NCBI RefSeq assembly: GCF_042663885.1
Contig: NZ_JBHSXV010000001.1
From: Aquipuribacter hungaricus
GTDB lineage: Bacteria > Actinomycetota > Actinomycetes > Actinomycetales > JBBAYJ01
Length of the DNA stretch: 64,000 nucleotides
Strand: one strand, 5' to 3'
Below, in pieces: positions 56,509-64,000 of this stretch (position 1 is the stretch's first letter; each line of letters starts with the position of its first letter). Both the position numbers and the translations under genes were made by a program. Below the pieces are notes generated by a model. The model was not told where the DNA came from and searched no databases. It saw only the letters and a program-made list of their open reading frames with translations.

Positions 56509-57846
56509 TCAGCCCTCCTCGACGAACAGACGCTCCTTGCCGGCCTGCAGGTCGGTCAGCACGCCGTCGATGTCCTCCGGGTCCTGCAGGAACTTCTGCA
56601 GCGCGGGGATGACGATCGTCGAGGCGAAGTCGGGGCGGGTGTCCCGGTCGAGGAACTGCGCGATGTTCTCGGCGCTGCCGATGAGCTCGGCCGCCTTCTG
56701 CTGCAGCGCGCTGTAGCCGCTGGTGTCGGCCTCGAGGTGGGCGGCGATGTTGTTGGGGTTCTCGGCGAGGAAGAGCTCGCCCGCCTCCTTGGAGCCGAGG
56801 AAGCGCAGGAAGTCCTTGGCCGCGGCCTCGTCCTGCGGGTCCGCGACCATCATGTAGCCGTCGATGGGGGCGTCGAGGGCGCCGTTGCCGATCTCGTCGT
56901 CCAGCGCGGGGAAGGTGAAGAAGTCCAGGTCGTCCCGCTCCTCGCCCTCGGGGAACTGCTCGCCGACGAACATGCCGAGGATGTACATCGCCGACTCCTT
57001 CTGCAGGAGCGACGCCGCGGCGTCCTGCCAGGTGCGCCCGACCGGGTCCTCCTGGTGGAAGGGCAGCAGCGTCGCCCACTCCTCGAAGACGGCGCGGACC
57101 TCGTCCCCGTCCCAGTCCTCGTCGCCGGCCATGAGGCTGATGTGGAAGTCGTAGCCGTTGAGCCGCATGTTGAGGATGTCGAAGGTGCCCATCGCCGGCC
57201 AGCCGTCCGCGTCGCCGAAGGCGAACGGGACCAGCCCGTCGGCCTGCACCTGCTCGCATAGCGCGATCAGGTCGTCCCGGGTCTCCGGCACGGTGTAGCC
57301 GTTCTCCTCGAACAGGCTCTTGCGGTAGAAGACTGCCCACGGGTAGTTGAGGACCGGGACGAGGATCTGCTTGTCCCCGTTGCTCGAGGCCTCCTTGAAG
57401 GCCGGCGTGAAGCCGTCCTCGATGTCCGTCCACACGTCGGTGAGGTCGCCGACCAGGCCCTGGTCGTCGAAGAAGCGGCCGCGGAACCCGGCGAACCACG
57501 TGAAGACGTCGTCGGGGTTGCCCTGCAGGTAGGAGTTGATGGACTCCTGGAACGTCTCGTTGTCCTGGACGTTGGGCGTGACCTCGATGCCGCTGGCCTC
57601 GGTGAAGGCCGCGATCACGGCGTCCTCGGCAGCGCGGGGCACCTCGTCGCCGAAGCGGGAGCCCAGCGTGGTGGCCTCGCCGTCGCCCCCGCCGCCGGCG
57701 TCGTCGCTCCCGCAGGCGGAGAGGGCACCGACGGCACCCACGGCGCCGGCACCGCGCAGCAGGCTGCGCCGGGCGAAGGCGCTCTGCAGCGCGTGGAGGT
57801 CGGGCAGGCGGGACGGCAGGGCGGCAGGACGGGGGTGGGTAGGCAC
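56509..57846 (-). CDS. Galactoside-binding lipoprotein (Tat-type signal)
   Basis: 445 residues from GTG 57846 (GGAGAG upstream). The N-terminal region holds a twin-arginine motif ARRSLLRG (Arg26-Arg27) followed by a lipobox ALSAC with Cys45, so export as a folded, Tat-dependent lipoprotein is likely. The mature part is a CUT1 solute-binding protein (VFYRKSLFEENGYTVPET, AAHLEADTSGYSALQQKA). First gene of the left arm of the divergon; substrate inferred from the neighbouring galactosidases. Confidence 0.88.
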   Translation of the reverse strand: MPTHPRPAALPSRLPDLHALQSAFARRSLLRGAGAVGAVGALSACGSDDAGGGGDGEATTLGSRFGDEVPRAAEDAVIAAFTEASGIEVTPNVQDNETFQESINSYLQGNPDDVFTWFAGFRGRFFDDQGLVGDLTDVWTDIEDGFTPAFKEASSNGDKQILVPVLNYPWAVFYRKSLFEENGYTVPETRDDLIALCEQVQADGLVPFAFGDADGWPAMGTFDILNMRLNGYDFHISLMAGDEDWDGDEVRAVFEEWATLLPFHQEDPVGRTWQDAAASLLQKESAMYILGMFVGEQFPEGEERDDLDFFTFPALDDEIGNGALDAPIDGYMMVADPQDEAAAKDFLRFLGSKEAGELFLAENPNNIAAHLEADTSGYSALQQKAAELIGSAENIAQFLDRDTRPDFASTIVIPALQKFLQDPEDIDGVLTDLQAGKERLFVEEG

Positions 57847-57887
57847 AGGAGCTCTCCAGAGTCACTCGGCACTGAGAAGCAGGTCGG

Positions 57888-57941
57888 CTCTGGACCCAGA
57901 GTCCAACACAACTCGACATCGGTTGTCGCAGACACAAACAG
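57888..57941. promoter_or_regulatory. Operator region of the importer arm
   Basis: Contains a 14-bp inverted repeat CTCTGG-AC-CCAGAG (57888-57901), CAACACAAC (57904-57912) and ACACAAACA (57932-57940). The CAACACAAC element recurs inverted at 58077-58085 near the other promoter; A/C-rich CAACA-type repeats are usual for DeoR-family regulators. A minus-strand TTGACA at 57960-57955 may be the -35. Confidence 0.5.
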
Positions 57942-58066
57942 CGGCTCCGCCGGGTGTCAAGCAACCCCCTGGGATCGGGCCGGAACCGTTACCCGGGCGT
58001 GACCACGTCATGCCTGGTGGGAGCGCGATCTCGGGCCACAACGGACACCTGGTCCCGGCCGCCAGC

Positions 58067-58088
58067 GATTTGTTTGGTTGTGTTGACT
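58067..58088. promoter_or_regulatory. Operator overlapping the -35 of the beta-galactosidase promoter
   Basis: TTTGTTTGGTTGTGTTGACT contains GTTGTGTTG (58077-58085), the inverse of the 57904-57912 element, and overlaps the TTGACT -35. The DeoR-type regulator at 60195-61037 is the likely binder. Confidence 0.55.
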
Positions 58089-58111
58089 TACTCCCGCGAC
58101 GCCGGAACAGT
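58083..58111 (+). promoter_or_regulatory. Promoter of bga-deoR-galT-galK
   Basis: TTGACT (58083-58088), 17-bp spacer, AACAGT (58106-58111). The start of transcription would fall at about 58118-58120, the ATG itself, so this mRNA too should be leaderless. Confidence 0.55.
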
Positions 58112-58119
58112 GTGCGGAC

Positions 58120-60198
58120 ATGAGGGAATGGCCAACGGACCGGCTGCTGCTCGGCGGCGACTACAACCCCGAGCAGTGGCCCGAGGAGACGCTCGAGGAC
58201 GACGTCGCCCGGATGCAGGAGGCGGGGGTCACCTTCGCCACCGTCGGGGTCTTCTCGTGGGCCCTGCTCGAGCCGGAGCCCGGGCGCTACGAGACCGCGT
58301 GGCTGGACCGCGTGCTGGACCGGCTGCACGAGGCCGACGTCGTCGTCGACCTCGCCACCGCGACCGCGTCGGCCCCGCCGTGGTTCGCGCGGCTGCACCC
58401 CGACGCCCTCCCCGTCACCCGCGACGGGCTCCGGCTGTCGCACGGCAGCCGGCAGACCTGGTGCCCCTCCTCCCCCGACTTCCGGCGCCGGAGCCTGGAC
58501 CTGGTGCGCGTGCTCGCCGACCGGTACGCCGGGCACCCGGCCGTCGCGATGTGGCACGTGGGCAACGAGTTCGGCTGCCACAACCTCATGTGCTTCTGCG
58601 ACACCTCCGCCGAGCACTTCCGCAGCTGGCTCCTGGCGCGCTACGGCGACCTCGACGGGCTCAACGCCGCGTGGGGCACCACCTTCTGGTCGCAGCGCTA
58701 CACCGAGGTGGGCGACGTCGTGCCTCCGCGCACGACGACCGCGATCCCCAACCCCACGGCGGAGCTGGACTGGCGCCGCTTCTGCTCCGACGCCTCGCTG
58801 GCGCAGCACGTCGCGGAGCGCGACCTGCTGCACGAGCTGTCGCCCGGCGTGCCCGTGACGACCAACTTCATGGTCGGCTTCTCCTTCGAGGGACTCGACT
58901 ACTGGCGCTGGGCGCCCGAGCAGGACGTCGTCAGCAACGACCACTACCGGGGCGCGCACCTGCCGCACCCCGAGGCCGAGCTCGCCATGTCCGCGGACAT
59001 CACCCGGGGGCTGTCGGGCGGCGCCCCCTGGGTGCTCATGGAGCACTCGACGTCGGCCGTCAACTGGCAGCCCGTCAACCCGCTCAAGCCGCAGGGGCAG
59101 ATGCTGCGCGACAGCCTGTCGCACGTGGCGCGCGGCGCCGACACCGTCGGCTTCTTCCAGTGGCGGGCCTCGGTGGCCGGGGCCGAGAAGTACCACTCCG
59201 GCCTGCTCCCCCATGCCGGGACGGACACCCGGCGCTTCCGCGAGGTCACCGAGCTCGGTCGCGTCCTGCGTGCCTGCGGCGAGGTGGCGGGCAGCAGGAC
59301 GGAGTCCCGGGTGGCCGTGGTCGTGGACTACGAGTCGCTGTGGACCACGGACGCGGCCTCGACCCCGACGCAGCTCCACCGCTACACCGACGAGCTGCGC
59401 GCCTGGTACGAGGCGGCCTTCCGGGCGGGTGCCACGGTGACCGGCGTGTCCGCCGAGGGCGACCTGTCCGGCTACGACGTCGTCCTGGCGCCCAGCCTGC
59501 ACCTGGTCTCCGACGCCGGGGCCGCCGGCCTGGCCGCCGCGGCCGGGGCGGGTGCGCAGGTGGTGCTCACGTACTTCTCTGGCACCGTGGACCCCGACGA
59601 CCACGTCCGCCCGGGCGGCTACCCGGGGGCTTTCCGCGACCTGCTGGGCGTCCGCGTCGAGGAGTTCGCCCCGCTGCTGCCCGGCCAGAGGACGACGCTG
59701 CGCGCCGAGGACGGGTCGGCCGTGCCCGGTCTGGACCGGGCGACCGGCACCGTGTGGTCGGAGTGGCTGCAGGCGCTGGACGGCACCGACGTCGTGGCCT
59801 CCTTCGTCGACGGGCCCGCCGCGGGCGACCCGGCGGTCACCCGCCGCACCACCGGGGCCGGGGCCGCCTGGTACGTGGCCACCCGCCTGGAGCCCGATGC
59901 GGTCGACGCGGTGCTGGGCGCCGTCCTCGGTGCGGCCGGCGTGGGTCCCGTCGTGCCCGGCCTGCCGGCCGGCGTCGACGCCGTCCGTCGCCGCAGCAGC
60001 ACCGGCTCCTGGCTGTTCCTGCTCGACCACAGCGGTGCCGGCGCCACGGTGCCGGTCGTCGGGACGGACCTGGTCAGCGGGGCGGTGGCCACGACCGGGC
60101 AGCCGCTCGTCCTGGCCCCCGGCGGCGTGGCCGTCGTGCGGGAGACCGGCACCGACTCCGGCGGGCGCGGCAGCGGCGGGGACGACGGGTCCGCGTGA
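58120..60198 (+). CDS. Beta-galactosidase, GH42 family
   Basis: 692 residues, cytoplasmic. LLLGGDYNPEQWPEE starts the TIM barrel; the acid/base is Glu150 in WHVGNEFGCHN and the nucleophile Glu308 in VLMEHSTSAVNWQ (family usually has Gln after the Glu). The Cys cluster CHNLMCFCD following Glu150 resembles the zinc-site region of several GH42 enzymes. C-terminal trimerisation and beta domains are present. It hydrolyses beta-galactosides such as lactose or galacto-oligosaccharides. First gene of a tightly overlapping operon (GTGA to the regulator). Confidence 0.93.
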   Translation: MREWPTDRLLLGGDYNPEQWPEETLEDDVARMQEAGVTFATVGVFSWALLEPEPGRYETAWLDRVLDRLHEADVVVDLATATASAPPWFARLHPDALPVTRDGLRLSHGSRQTWCPSSPDFRRRSLDLVRVLADRYAGHPAVAMWHVGNEFGCHNLMCFCDTSAEHFRSWLLARYGDLDGLNAAWGTTFWSQRYTEVGDVVPPRTTTAIPNPTAELDWRRFCSDASLAQHVAERDLLHELSPGVPVTTNFMVGFSFEGLDYWRWAPEQDVVSNDHYRGAHLPHPEAELAMSADITRGLSGGAPWVLMEHSTSAVNWQPVNPLKPQGQMLRDSLSHVARGADTVGFFQWRASVAGAEKYHSGLLPHAGTDTRRFREVTELGRVLRACGEVAGSRTESRVAVVVDYESLWTTDAASTPTQLHRYTDELRAWYEAAFRAGATVTGVSAEGDLSGYDVVLAPSLHLVSDAGAAGLAAAAGAGAQVVLTYFSGTVDPDDHVRPGGYPGAFRDLLGVRVEEFAPLLPGQRTTLRAEDGSAVPGLDRATGTVWSEWLQALDGTDVVASFVDGPAAGDPAVTRRTTGAGAAWYVATRLEPDAVDAVLGAVLGAAGVGPVVPGLPAGVDAVRRRSSTGSWLFLLDHSGAGATVPVVGTDLVSGAVATTGQPLVLAPGGVAVVRETGTDSGGRGSGGDDGSA

Positions 60199-61037
60199 GC
60201 GCGCTCGCCCGGCAGCGGCAGGAGGTCATCCTCGAGCGGATCCGCCGCGAGGGCGGCGTCCGGGTCTCCGAGCTGGTGGACACCCTCGGGGTGTCCGACA
60301 TGACGGTCCGCCGCGACATCGCCCAGCTCGCCGACCGGGGCCTCGTCGTCCGGGTCCACGGCGGCGCGACGCTGTCCGACGCCCCCCACTCCAGCTTCGA
60401 GCCGGCGTTCCGCACCAAGCTGGGCGAGGAGCGGGAGGAGAAGCTGGCCATCGCGCGGGCGGCGGCGGCGCTGGTCGCCCCGGGGTCGTCGGTCGCGCTG
60501 TCCGCCGGGACGACGACGCTCGCGCTGGCCGAGGAGCTCCGCGACGTCGAGGACCTCACCGTGGTCACCAACTCCGTGCCCGTCGCCGACGCGCTCTTCG
60601 ACCCGGACCGCCGCGACCGGACCGTCGTCCTCACCGGCGGCACACGGACCCCCTCGGACGCCCTCGTGGGTCCGGTGGCCGTGCAGGCGCTGCGGGACCT
60701 GCACGTGGACCTGCTCTTCCTCGGCGTCCACGGCTTCAGCGAGCGCACCGGCTGCACGAGCCCGAACATGACCGAGGCCGCCACCAACCGGGCCCTCATC
60801 GCGGCGGCGGGGAAGACCGTCGTCGTCGCCGACCACACCAAGCTGCGCCTGGTCGGGCTCGCCACGATCGTCGGCCTGGACGACGTGGACGTCCTGGTCT
60901 GCGACCACGGGCTCCCCGAGGACGACCGTGCCATGCTCGCGTCGCACGTCGGACGCCTGCTCGTCGCCACCCCGCACGGGCCCACCCACCACGACGGGCC
61001 CCGCGAGGGGCACCCCGGGAAGGAGCCGGTGAGATGA
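60195..61037 (+). CDS. DeoR-family regulator of galactoside genes
   Basis: 280 residues from GTG 60195 (GTGA overlap with the beta-galactosidase stop). HTH: RQEVILERIRREGGVRVSEL to VSDMTVRRDIAQL, then VHGGATLSD, the usual linker. The sugar-phosphate-sensing DeoRC domain has VALSAGTTTLALAEEL, VVTNSVPVADAL and VVADHTKLRLVGLA. It most likely represses both arms of the divergon via the CAACACAAC elements and responds to a phosphorylated sugar, by family analogy. Confidence 0.9.
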   Translation: MSALARQRQEVILERIRREGGVRVSELVDTLGVSDMTVRRDIAQLADRGLVVRVHGGATLSDAPHSSFEPAFRTKLGEEREEKLAIARAAAALVAPGSSVALSAGTTTLALAEELRDVEDLTVVTNSVPVADALFDPDRRDRTVVLTGGTRTPSDALVGPVAVQALRDLHVDLLFLGVHGFSERTGCTSPNMTEAATNRALIAAAGKTVVVADHTKLRLVGLATIVGLDDVDVLVCDHGLPEDDRAMLASHVGRLLVATPHGPTHHDGPREGHPGKEPVR

Positions 61038-62344
61038 GCCGGACAGACGCCGAGGGCACCGCCTCCACGGCCAGGACCGCGCGCGTGCGCCGCACCCGCG
61101 TCCTCATGGCTGACGGGCGCGAGCTCTTCTACTTCGACGACACCGAGCCGTTCGTGTCCGGCGAGCCGCGCGCGGGCGAGGACACCCGCGACCTGCCGCC
61201 GGCCTCGGGCGGCTCCCGGATGCGGCGGGACCCGCTGACCGGCGAGCAGGTGCCCATGGCGAGCAACCGGATGGACAGGACGTTCCTGCCGTCGCGGGCG
61301 ATGTGCCCGCTCTGCCCGACCGTCCCCGGCGGGCCCGGCACCGAGATCCCCGCGGCCGGCTACGACGTCGTCGTGTTCGAGAACCGGTTCCCGTCGCTGA
61401 GCACCCGCGACGAGGAGCCGGACAGCCTCGTCGACGGCGACCCGACGTGGCCCGAGCGCGCCGCGGCCGGGCGGACCGAGGTCGTCTGCTTCACCGCCGA
61501 GCACGACGCGAGCTTCGCCTCGCTCACCCCGTCCCGGGCGCGCACCGTCGTCGAGGCGTGGGCCGACCGCACCACGGAGCTGCAGGCGCTGCCGCACGTG
61601 CGCGACGTGTTCTGCTTCGAGAACCGCGGCAAGGAGATCGGCGTCACCCTCGCCCACCCGCACGGGCAGGTGTACGCCTACCCGTACGTGCCGCCGCGCA
61701 CCGCGCAGCACACCGCCCAGGCCGCCGCCCACCACGCCCGCACCGGGCGGGACCTGCTCGGCGACGTCCTGGACGCCGAGGTCCGCAGCGGCCGCCGCGT
61801 CGTCGCCCGCGGCGAGCACTGGACGGCGTTCGTCCCCGCCGCGGCCCGCTGGCCCGTCGAGGTCCACCTGGTCCCGCACCGCCACGTCCTCGACCTCGCC
61901 GAGCTCGACGACGCCGAGCGCGACGAGCTGGCCCACCTGTACCCGGACCTGCTCGCCCGCCTCGACCGGTTCTTCGTCGGGCCCGACGGCGAGGCCATCC
62001 CGCTGCCGTACATCGCCGGCTGGTTCGCCGCCCCCGTCGGCCCCGAGCGGGACGGCGAGCGCGCCGCCCTGCCCCGCCTGCACCTGCAGGTGTTCTCCGT
62101 CCTGCGCGCCCCCGGCAAGCTCAAGTTCCTCGCCGGCTCGGAGTCCGGCCAGGGCGCCTGGGTCTCCGACACGACCCCGGAGCGGATCGCGGACCGCATC
62201 CGCGAGCTGCCCTCGGCGTTCCCGGGCGCCGTGGTGACCACGCCGGTGGACGAGCAGCCCTCGGAGCAGCCCGTGCCGCCGTCGCCGGAACCGGTGCCGT
62301 CGTCGGACCCGTCGGTCCCGGTCGCCGGGGAGGGGACCCCGTGA
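61034..62344 (+). CDS. galT: Galactose-1-phosphate uridylyltransferase
   Basis: 436 residues. CPLC near residue 95 is the N-terminal zinc pair; FENRGKEIGVTLAHPHGQVY carries the active-site His208-Pro-His210, with His210 forming the uridylyl intermediate. It exchanges UMP between UDP-glucose and galactose-1-phosphate. ATG overlaps the regulator stop (ATGA), and its stop overlaps galK (GTGA). The C-terminal ~40 residues are Pro/Ser/Glu-rich and not conserved in the family. Confidence 0.93.
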   Translation: MSRTDAEGTASTARTARVRRTRVLMADGRELFYFDDTEPFVSGEPRAGEDTRDLPPASGGSRMRRDPLTGEQVPMASNRMDRTFLPSRAMCPLCPTVPGGPGTEIPAAGYDVVVFENRFPSLSTRDEEPDSLVDGDPTWPERAAAGRTEVVCFTAEHDASFASLTPSRARTVVEAWADRTTELQALPHVRDVFCFENRGKEIGVTLAHPHGQVYAYPYVPPRTAQHTAQAAAHHARTGRDLLGDVLDAEVRSGRRVVARGEHWTAFVPAAARWPVEVHLVPHRHVLDLAELDDAERDELAHLYPDLLARLDRFFVGPDGEAIPLPYIAGWFAAPVGPERDGERAALPRLHLQVFSVLRAPGKLKFLAGSESGQGAWVSDTTPERIADRIRELPSAFPGAVVTTPVDEQPSEQPVPPSPEPVPSSDPSVPVAGEGTP

Positions 62345-63552
62345 GCGCGCCCGACCTGGTCCCCGCCGCCGACCCGGCGGAGCACCTGGCCACCGTGACC
62401 GACGCCTTCCGGGAGCTGGCGGGGACCGCGCCCGAGGGCGTGTGGGCCGCGCCCGGGCGGGTCAACCTCGTCGGGGAGCACCTGGACTACAACGGCGGGC
62501 CGGTGCTGCCCTTCGCCATCGAGCACCGTGGGCTGGTCGCGGCCCGGCGCCGCGACGACGGCCGCTGGCGCCTGGTCTCCCGCCAGGACGACGCCGTCTG
62601 GGAGGGCGGTGCGGACGACCTCGTGCCGGGGACCGTGCCCGGCTGGGCGGGCTACGCCGCCGGCGTGCTGTGGGCCCTGCGCGAGGCCGGCCACGACGTC
62701 CCCGGCCTGGACCTCGTCGTCGACGGCCGGGTGCCGGTCGGCGCCGGGCTGTCCTCCTCGGCGTCCCTGACCTCCGGGGTCGCGGTGGCCGTGGCGGACC
62801 TCGCGGGCCTGCCCGGTGCCGAGCAGGAGGACGGGCCCGGCCGCCGCGCGCTGGCCGCCGCGTGCGTCCGTGCCGAGAACGAGTTCGCCGGCGCGCCCAC
62901 CGGCGGCATGGACCAGGCCGTGGTGCTGCGCGCCCGGGCCGGTCACGCGCTCCTGCTCGACTGCACGACCTTCGACGCCGAGGACGTCCCGCTCCCCCTC
63001 GGCGGCGACGAGGCGGCCGAGCTGCTCGTCGTCGACACCCGCGCGCACCACTCCCTCGTCGACGGCCGCTACGGCGGGCGCCGTACCGCCTGCGAGACCG
63101 CCGCGGCCCGGCTCGGCGTCCAGCGGCTGGCCGGCATCACCCCGGACGAGCTGCCGGACGTGCTGGCGCGCCTGGACGACGAGGAGCTGGAGCGGGTCGT
63201 CCGCCACGTCGTCACCGAGACCGAGCGCGTCGGGCTGGTCGCCGCGCTGCTGCGGCAGGGCCGCCTGGACGCGACCGGCCCGCACCTGCTCGCCTCCCAC
63301 GCCTCGATGCGCGACGACTTCCAGATCTCGGTGCCCGAGCTCGACCTGGTGGTCACCGCAGCCGTCGACGCCGGCGCGCTGGGTGCCCGGATGACCGGCG
63401 GCGGGTTCGGCGGCTCGGCCGTCGTGCTCACCCCGGCCGGCACCTCGGAGCAGGTGGGGGCGGCGGTGCACGAGGCGTTCCTCGCCGCGGGCCACGGGCC
63501 CCCCGGGCTGCTGCCCGCCACCGCGACGGGCGGCGCGCACCGCGTCCGCTGA
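62341..63552 (+). CDS. galK: Galactokinase
   Basis: 403 residues from GTG 62341. GHMP-kinase signatures: APGRVNLVGEHLDYNGG (galactose site), PVGAGLSSSASLTSGVAVA (ATP loop), GAPTGGMDQAV with the catalytic Asp, and ARMTGGGFGGSAVVL. It phosphorylates alpha-D-galactose at C1 for GalT. Last gene of the bga-deoR-galT-galK operon. Confidence 0.95.
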   Translation: MSAPDLVPAADPAEHLATVTDAFRELAGTAPEGVWAAPGRVNLVGEHLDYNGGPVLPFAIEHRGLVAARRRDDGRWRLVSRQDDAVWEGGADDLVPGTVPGWAGYAAGVLWALREAGHDVPGLDLVVDGRVPVGAGLSSSASLTSGVAVAVADLAGLPGAEQEDGPGRRALAAACVRAENEFAGAPTGGMDQAVVLRARAGHALLLDCTTFDAEDVPLPLGGDEAAELLVVDTRAHHSLVDGRYGGRRTACETAAARLGVQRLAGITPDELPDVLARLDDEELERVVRHVVTETERVGLVAALLRQGRLDATGPHLLASHASMRDDFQISVPELDLVVTAAVDAGALGARMTGGGFGGSAVVLTPAGTSEQVGAAVHEAFLAAGHGPPGLLPATATGGAHRVR

Positions 63553-63588
63553 GCACCTGCTCGCGTCGCGGGAGCCGCAGGGCCGGGG

Positions 63589-63594
63589 CACGCT
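63589..63594 (+). promoter_or_regulatory. Possible leaderless -10 element (CACGCT)
   Basis: CACGCT ends 6 nt before ATG 63601; first base deviates from TANNNT. Confidence 0.35.
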
Positions 63595-63600
63595 GTCGGC

Positions 63601-64000
63601 ATGCCCAGCACCCCGTCCCCCGACGCGCCGTCCCGCCCCGCCGACCAGGACACCGAGGACGTGGGACCCGGCGGGGACGTCGAGCAGTTCGACCTCGTCG
63701 TGCTGGGTGTCGGCTCCGGCGGCGAGGTCGTCGCGGCCACCGCCGCACGGCGCGGCCTGCGGGTGGCCGCGGTCGAGGCCCGGCTGCTGGGCGGCGAGTG
63801 CCCGTTCCTCGCCTGCGTGCCGAGCAAGGTCATGCTGCTGGCCGCGTCCCGCGCCCGGGCCGCCGGCACCGACCTGCGCGCCGCGTTCGCCGACGCCGTC
63901 CGGGCCCGCGACGAGGCGGCGCAGCACCTCGACGACTCCTCGCAGGCGGACGAGCTGGCCGAGGCCGGAGTGGTCGTCGTGCGGGGCCGCGGCACGGTGA
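63601..64000 (+). CDS. FAD-dependent disulfide oxidoreductase (lipoamide dehydrogenase/mercuric reductase family), truncated by window end
   Basis: 133 codons are visible. A ~27-residue acidic, Pro-rich start is followed by the FAD motif FDLVVLGVGSGGEVVAATAA and redox-active site LLGGECPFLACVPSKVML with Cys67 and Cys72. Unlike the lpdA-like gene at 19622-21289, both cysteines are present, so thiol-disulfide chemistry is expected. The substrate cannot be judged from the fragment; the unusual PFLA between the cysteines sets it apart from classical Lpd. Follows galK by 48 bp, probably with its own promoter. Confidence 0.8.
   Translation, partial: MPSTPSPDAPSRPADQDTEDVGPGGDVEQFDLVVLGVGSGGEVVAATAARRGLRVAAVEARLLGGECPFLACVPSKVMLLAASRARAAGTDLRAAFADAVRARDEAAQHLDDSSQADELAEAGVVVVRGRGTV

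Overview
The window is about 64 kb of very GC-rich DNA with third codon positions almost always G or C, many GTG starts and 1- to 4-nt gene overlaps. This points to the chromosome of an actinomycete. The sugar-catabolic content and mycobacterium-like gene order suggest a Micrococcales-type saprophyte, but the genus cannot be fixed from sequence alone. About 52 protein genes are supported. I see no rRNA or tRNA gene, CRISPR array, insertion sequence, phage gene or origin. No stretch over 300 bases lacks a gene; the longest gaps (2385-2673 and 57847-58119) are promoter/operator regions.

Region by region. 1-5682: a secreted multidomain GH43 hydrolase (cut by the left edge), a WxL/DUF916-like cell-surface pair and a LacI-family repressor; one identical 14-bp operator-like sequence lies at the promoters of both the hydrolase and the surface pair. 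5810-12099: an acyl-CoA dehydrogenase/carboxyltransferase pair diverging from pta-ackA. 12112-12986: a small membrane protein and winged-helix regulator behind a perfect palindrome. 13031-17579: an LpqY-SugABC-like trehalose-type ABC importer. 17768-21289: biotin carboxylase/BCCP and LpdA-like flavoprotein, convergent.

21333-45876: a large nucleoside-salvage and sugar-phosphate region. It holds purine nucleoside phosphorylase, a phosphosugar mutase, deoxyribose-phosphate aldolase, an intact and a truncated aldehyde dehydrogenase, a uridine kinase-like protein, adenosine deaminase, thymidine phosphorylase, cytidine deaminase and a BMP-type nucleoside ABC importer. After these come an acyl-CoA mutase large subunit and divergent mannose-1-P guanylyltransferase and mannosyltransferase genes. 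46027-49582: sdhCDAB. The order lpdA / purine phosphorylase-phosphosugar mutase / add-deoA-cdd / sdhCDAB recalls the lpdA-to-sdhB block of Mycobacterium tuberculosis.

49656-52403: trpS, a 2'-5' RNA ligase-like gene and a YihY-type membrane protein. 52416-63552: a galactoside divergon, with ABC importer (no own ATPase) plus GH36 alpha-galactosidase leftwards and GH42 beta-galactosidase, DeoR regulator, galT and galK rightwards. The last gene (63601 to the right edge) is a disulfide oxidoreductase cut by the window end.

How the parts work together: galactosides and probably trehalose and arabinan/xylan fragments are imported and hydrolysed; nucleosides are imported, deaminated, phosphorolysed and mutated to pentose phosphates; DeoC cleaves deoxyribose-5-P to glyceraldehyde-3-P and acetaldehyde, which the adjacent aldehyde dehydrogenase can oxidise; Pta-AckA interconvert acetyl-CoA and acetate; SDH feeds the respiratory chain. 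A recurring regulatory theme is a TANNNT-like -10 element placed only 6-8 nt before the start codon, which predicts leaderless mRNAs for well over a dozen genes.
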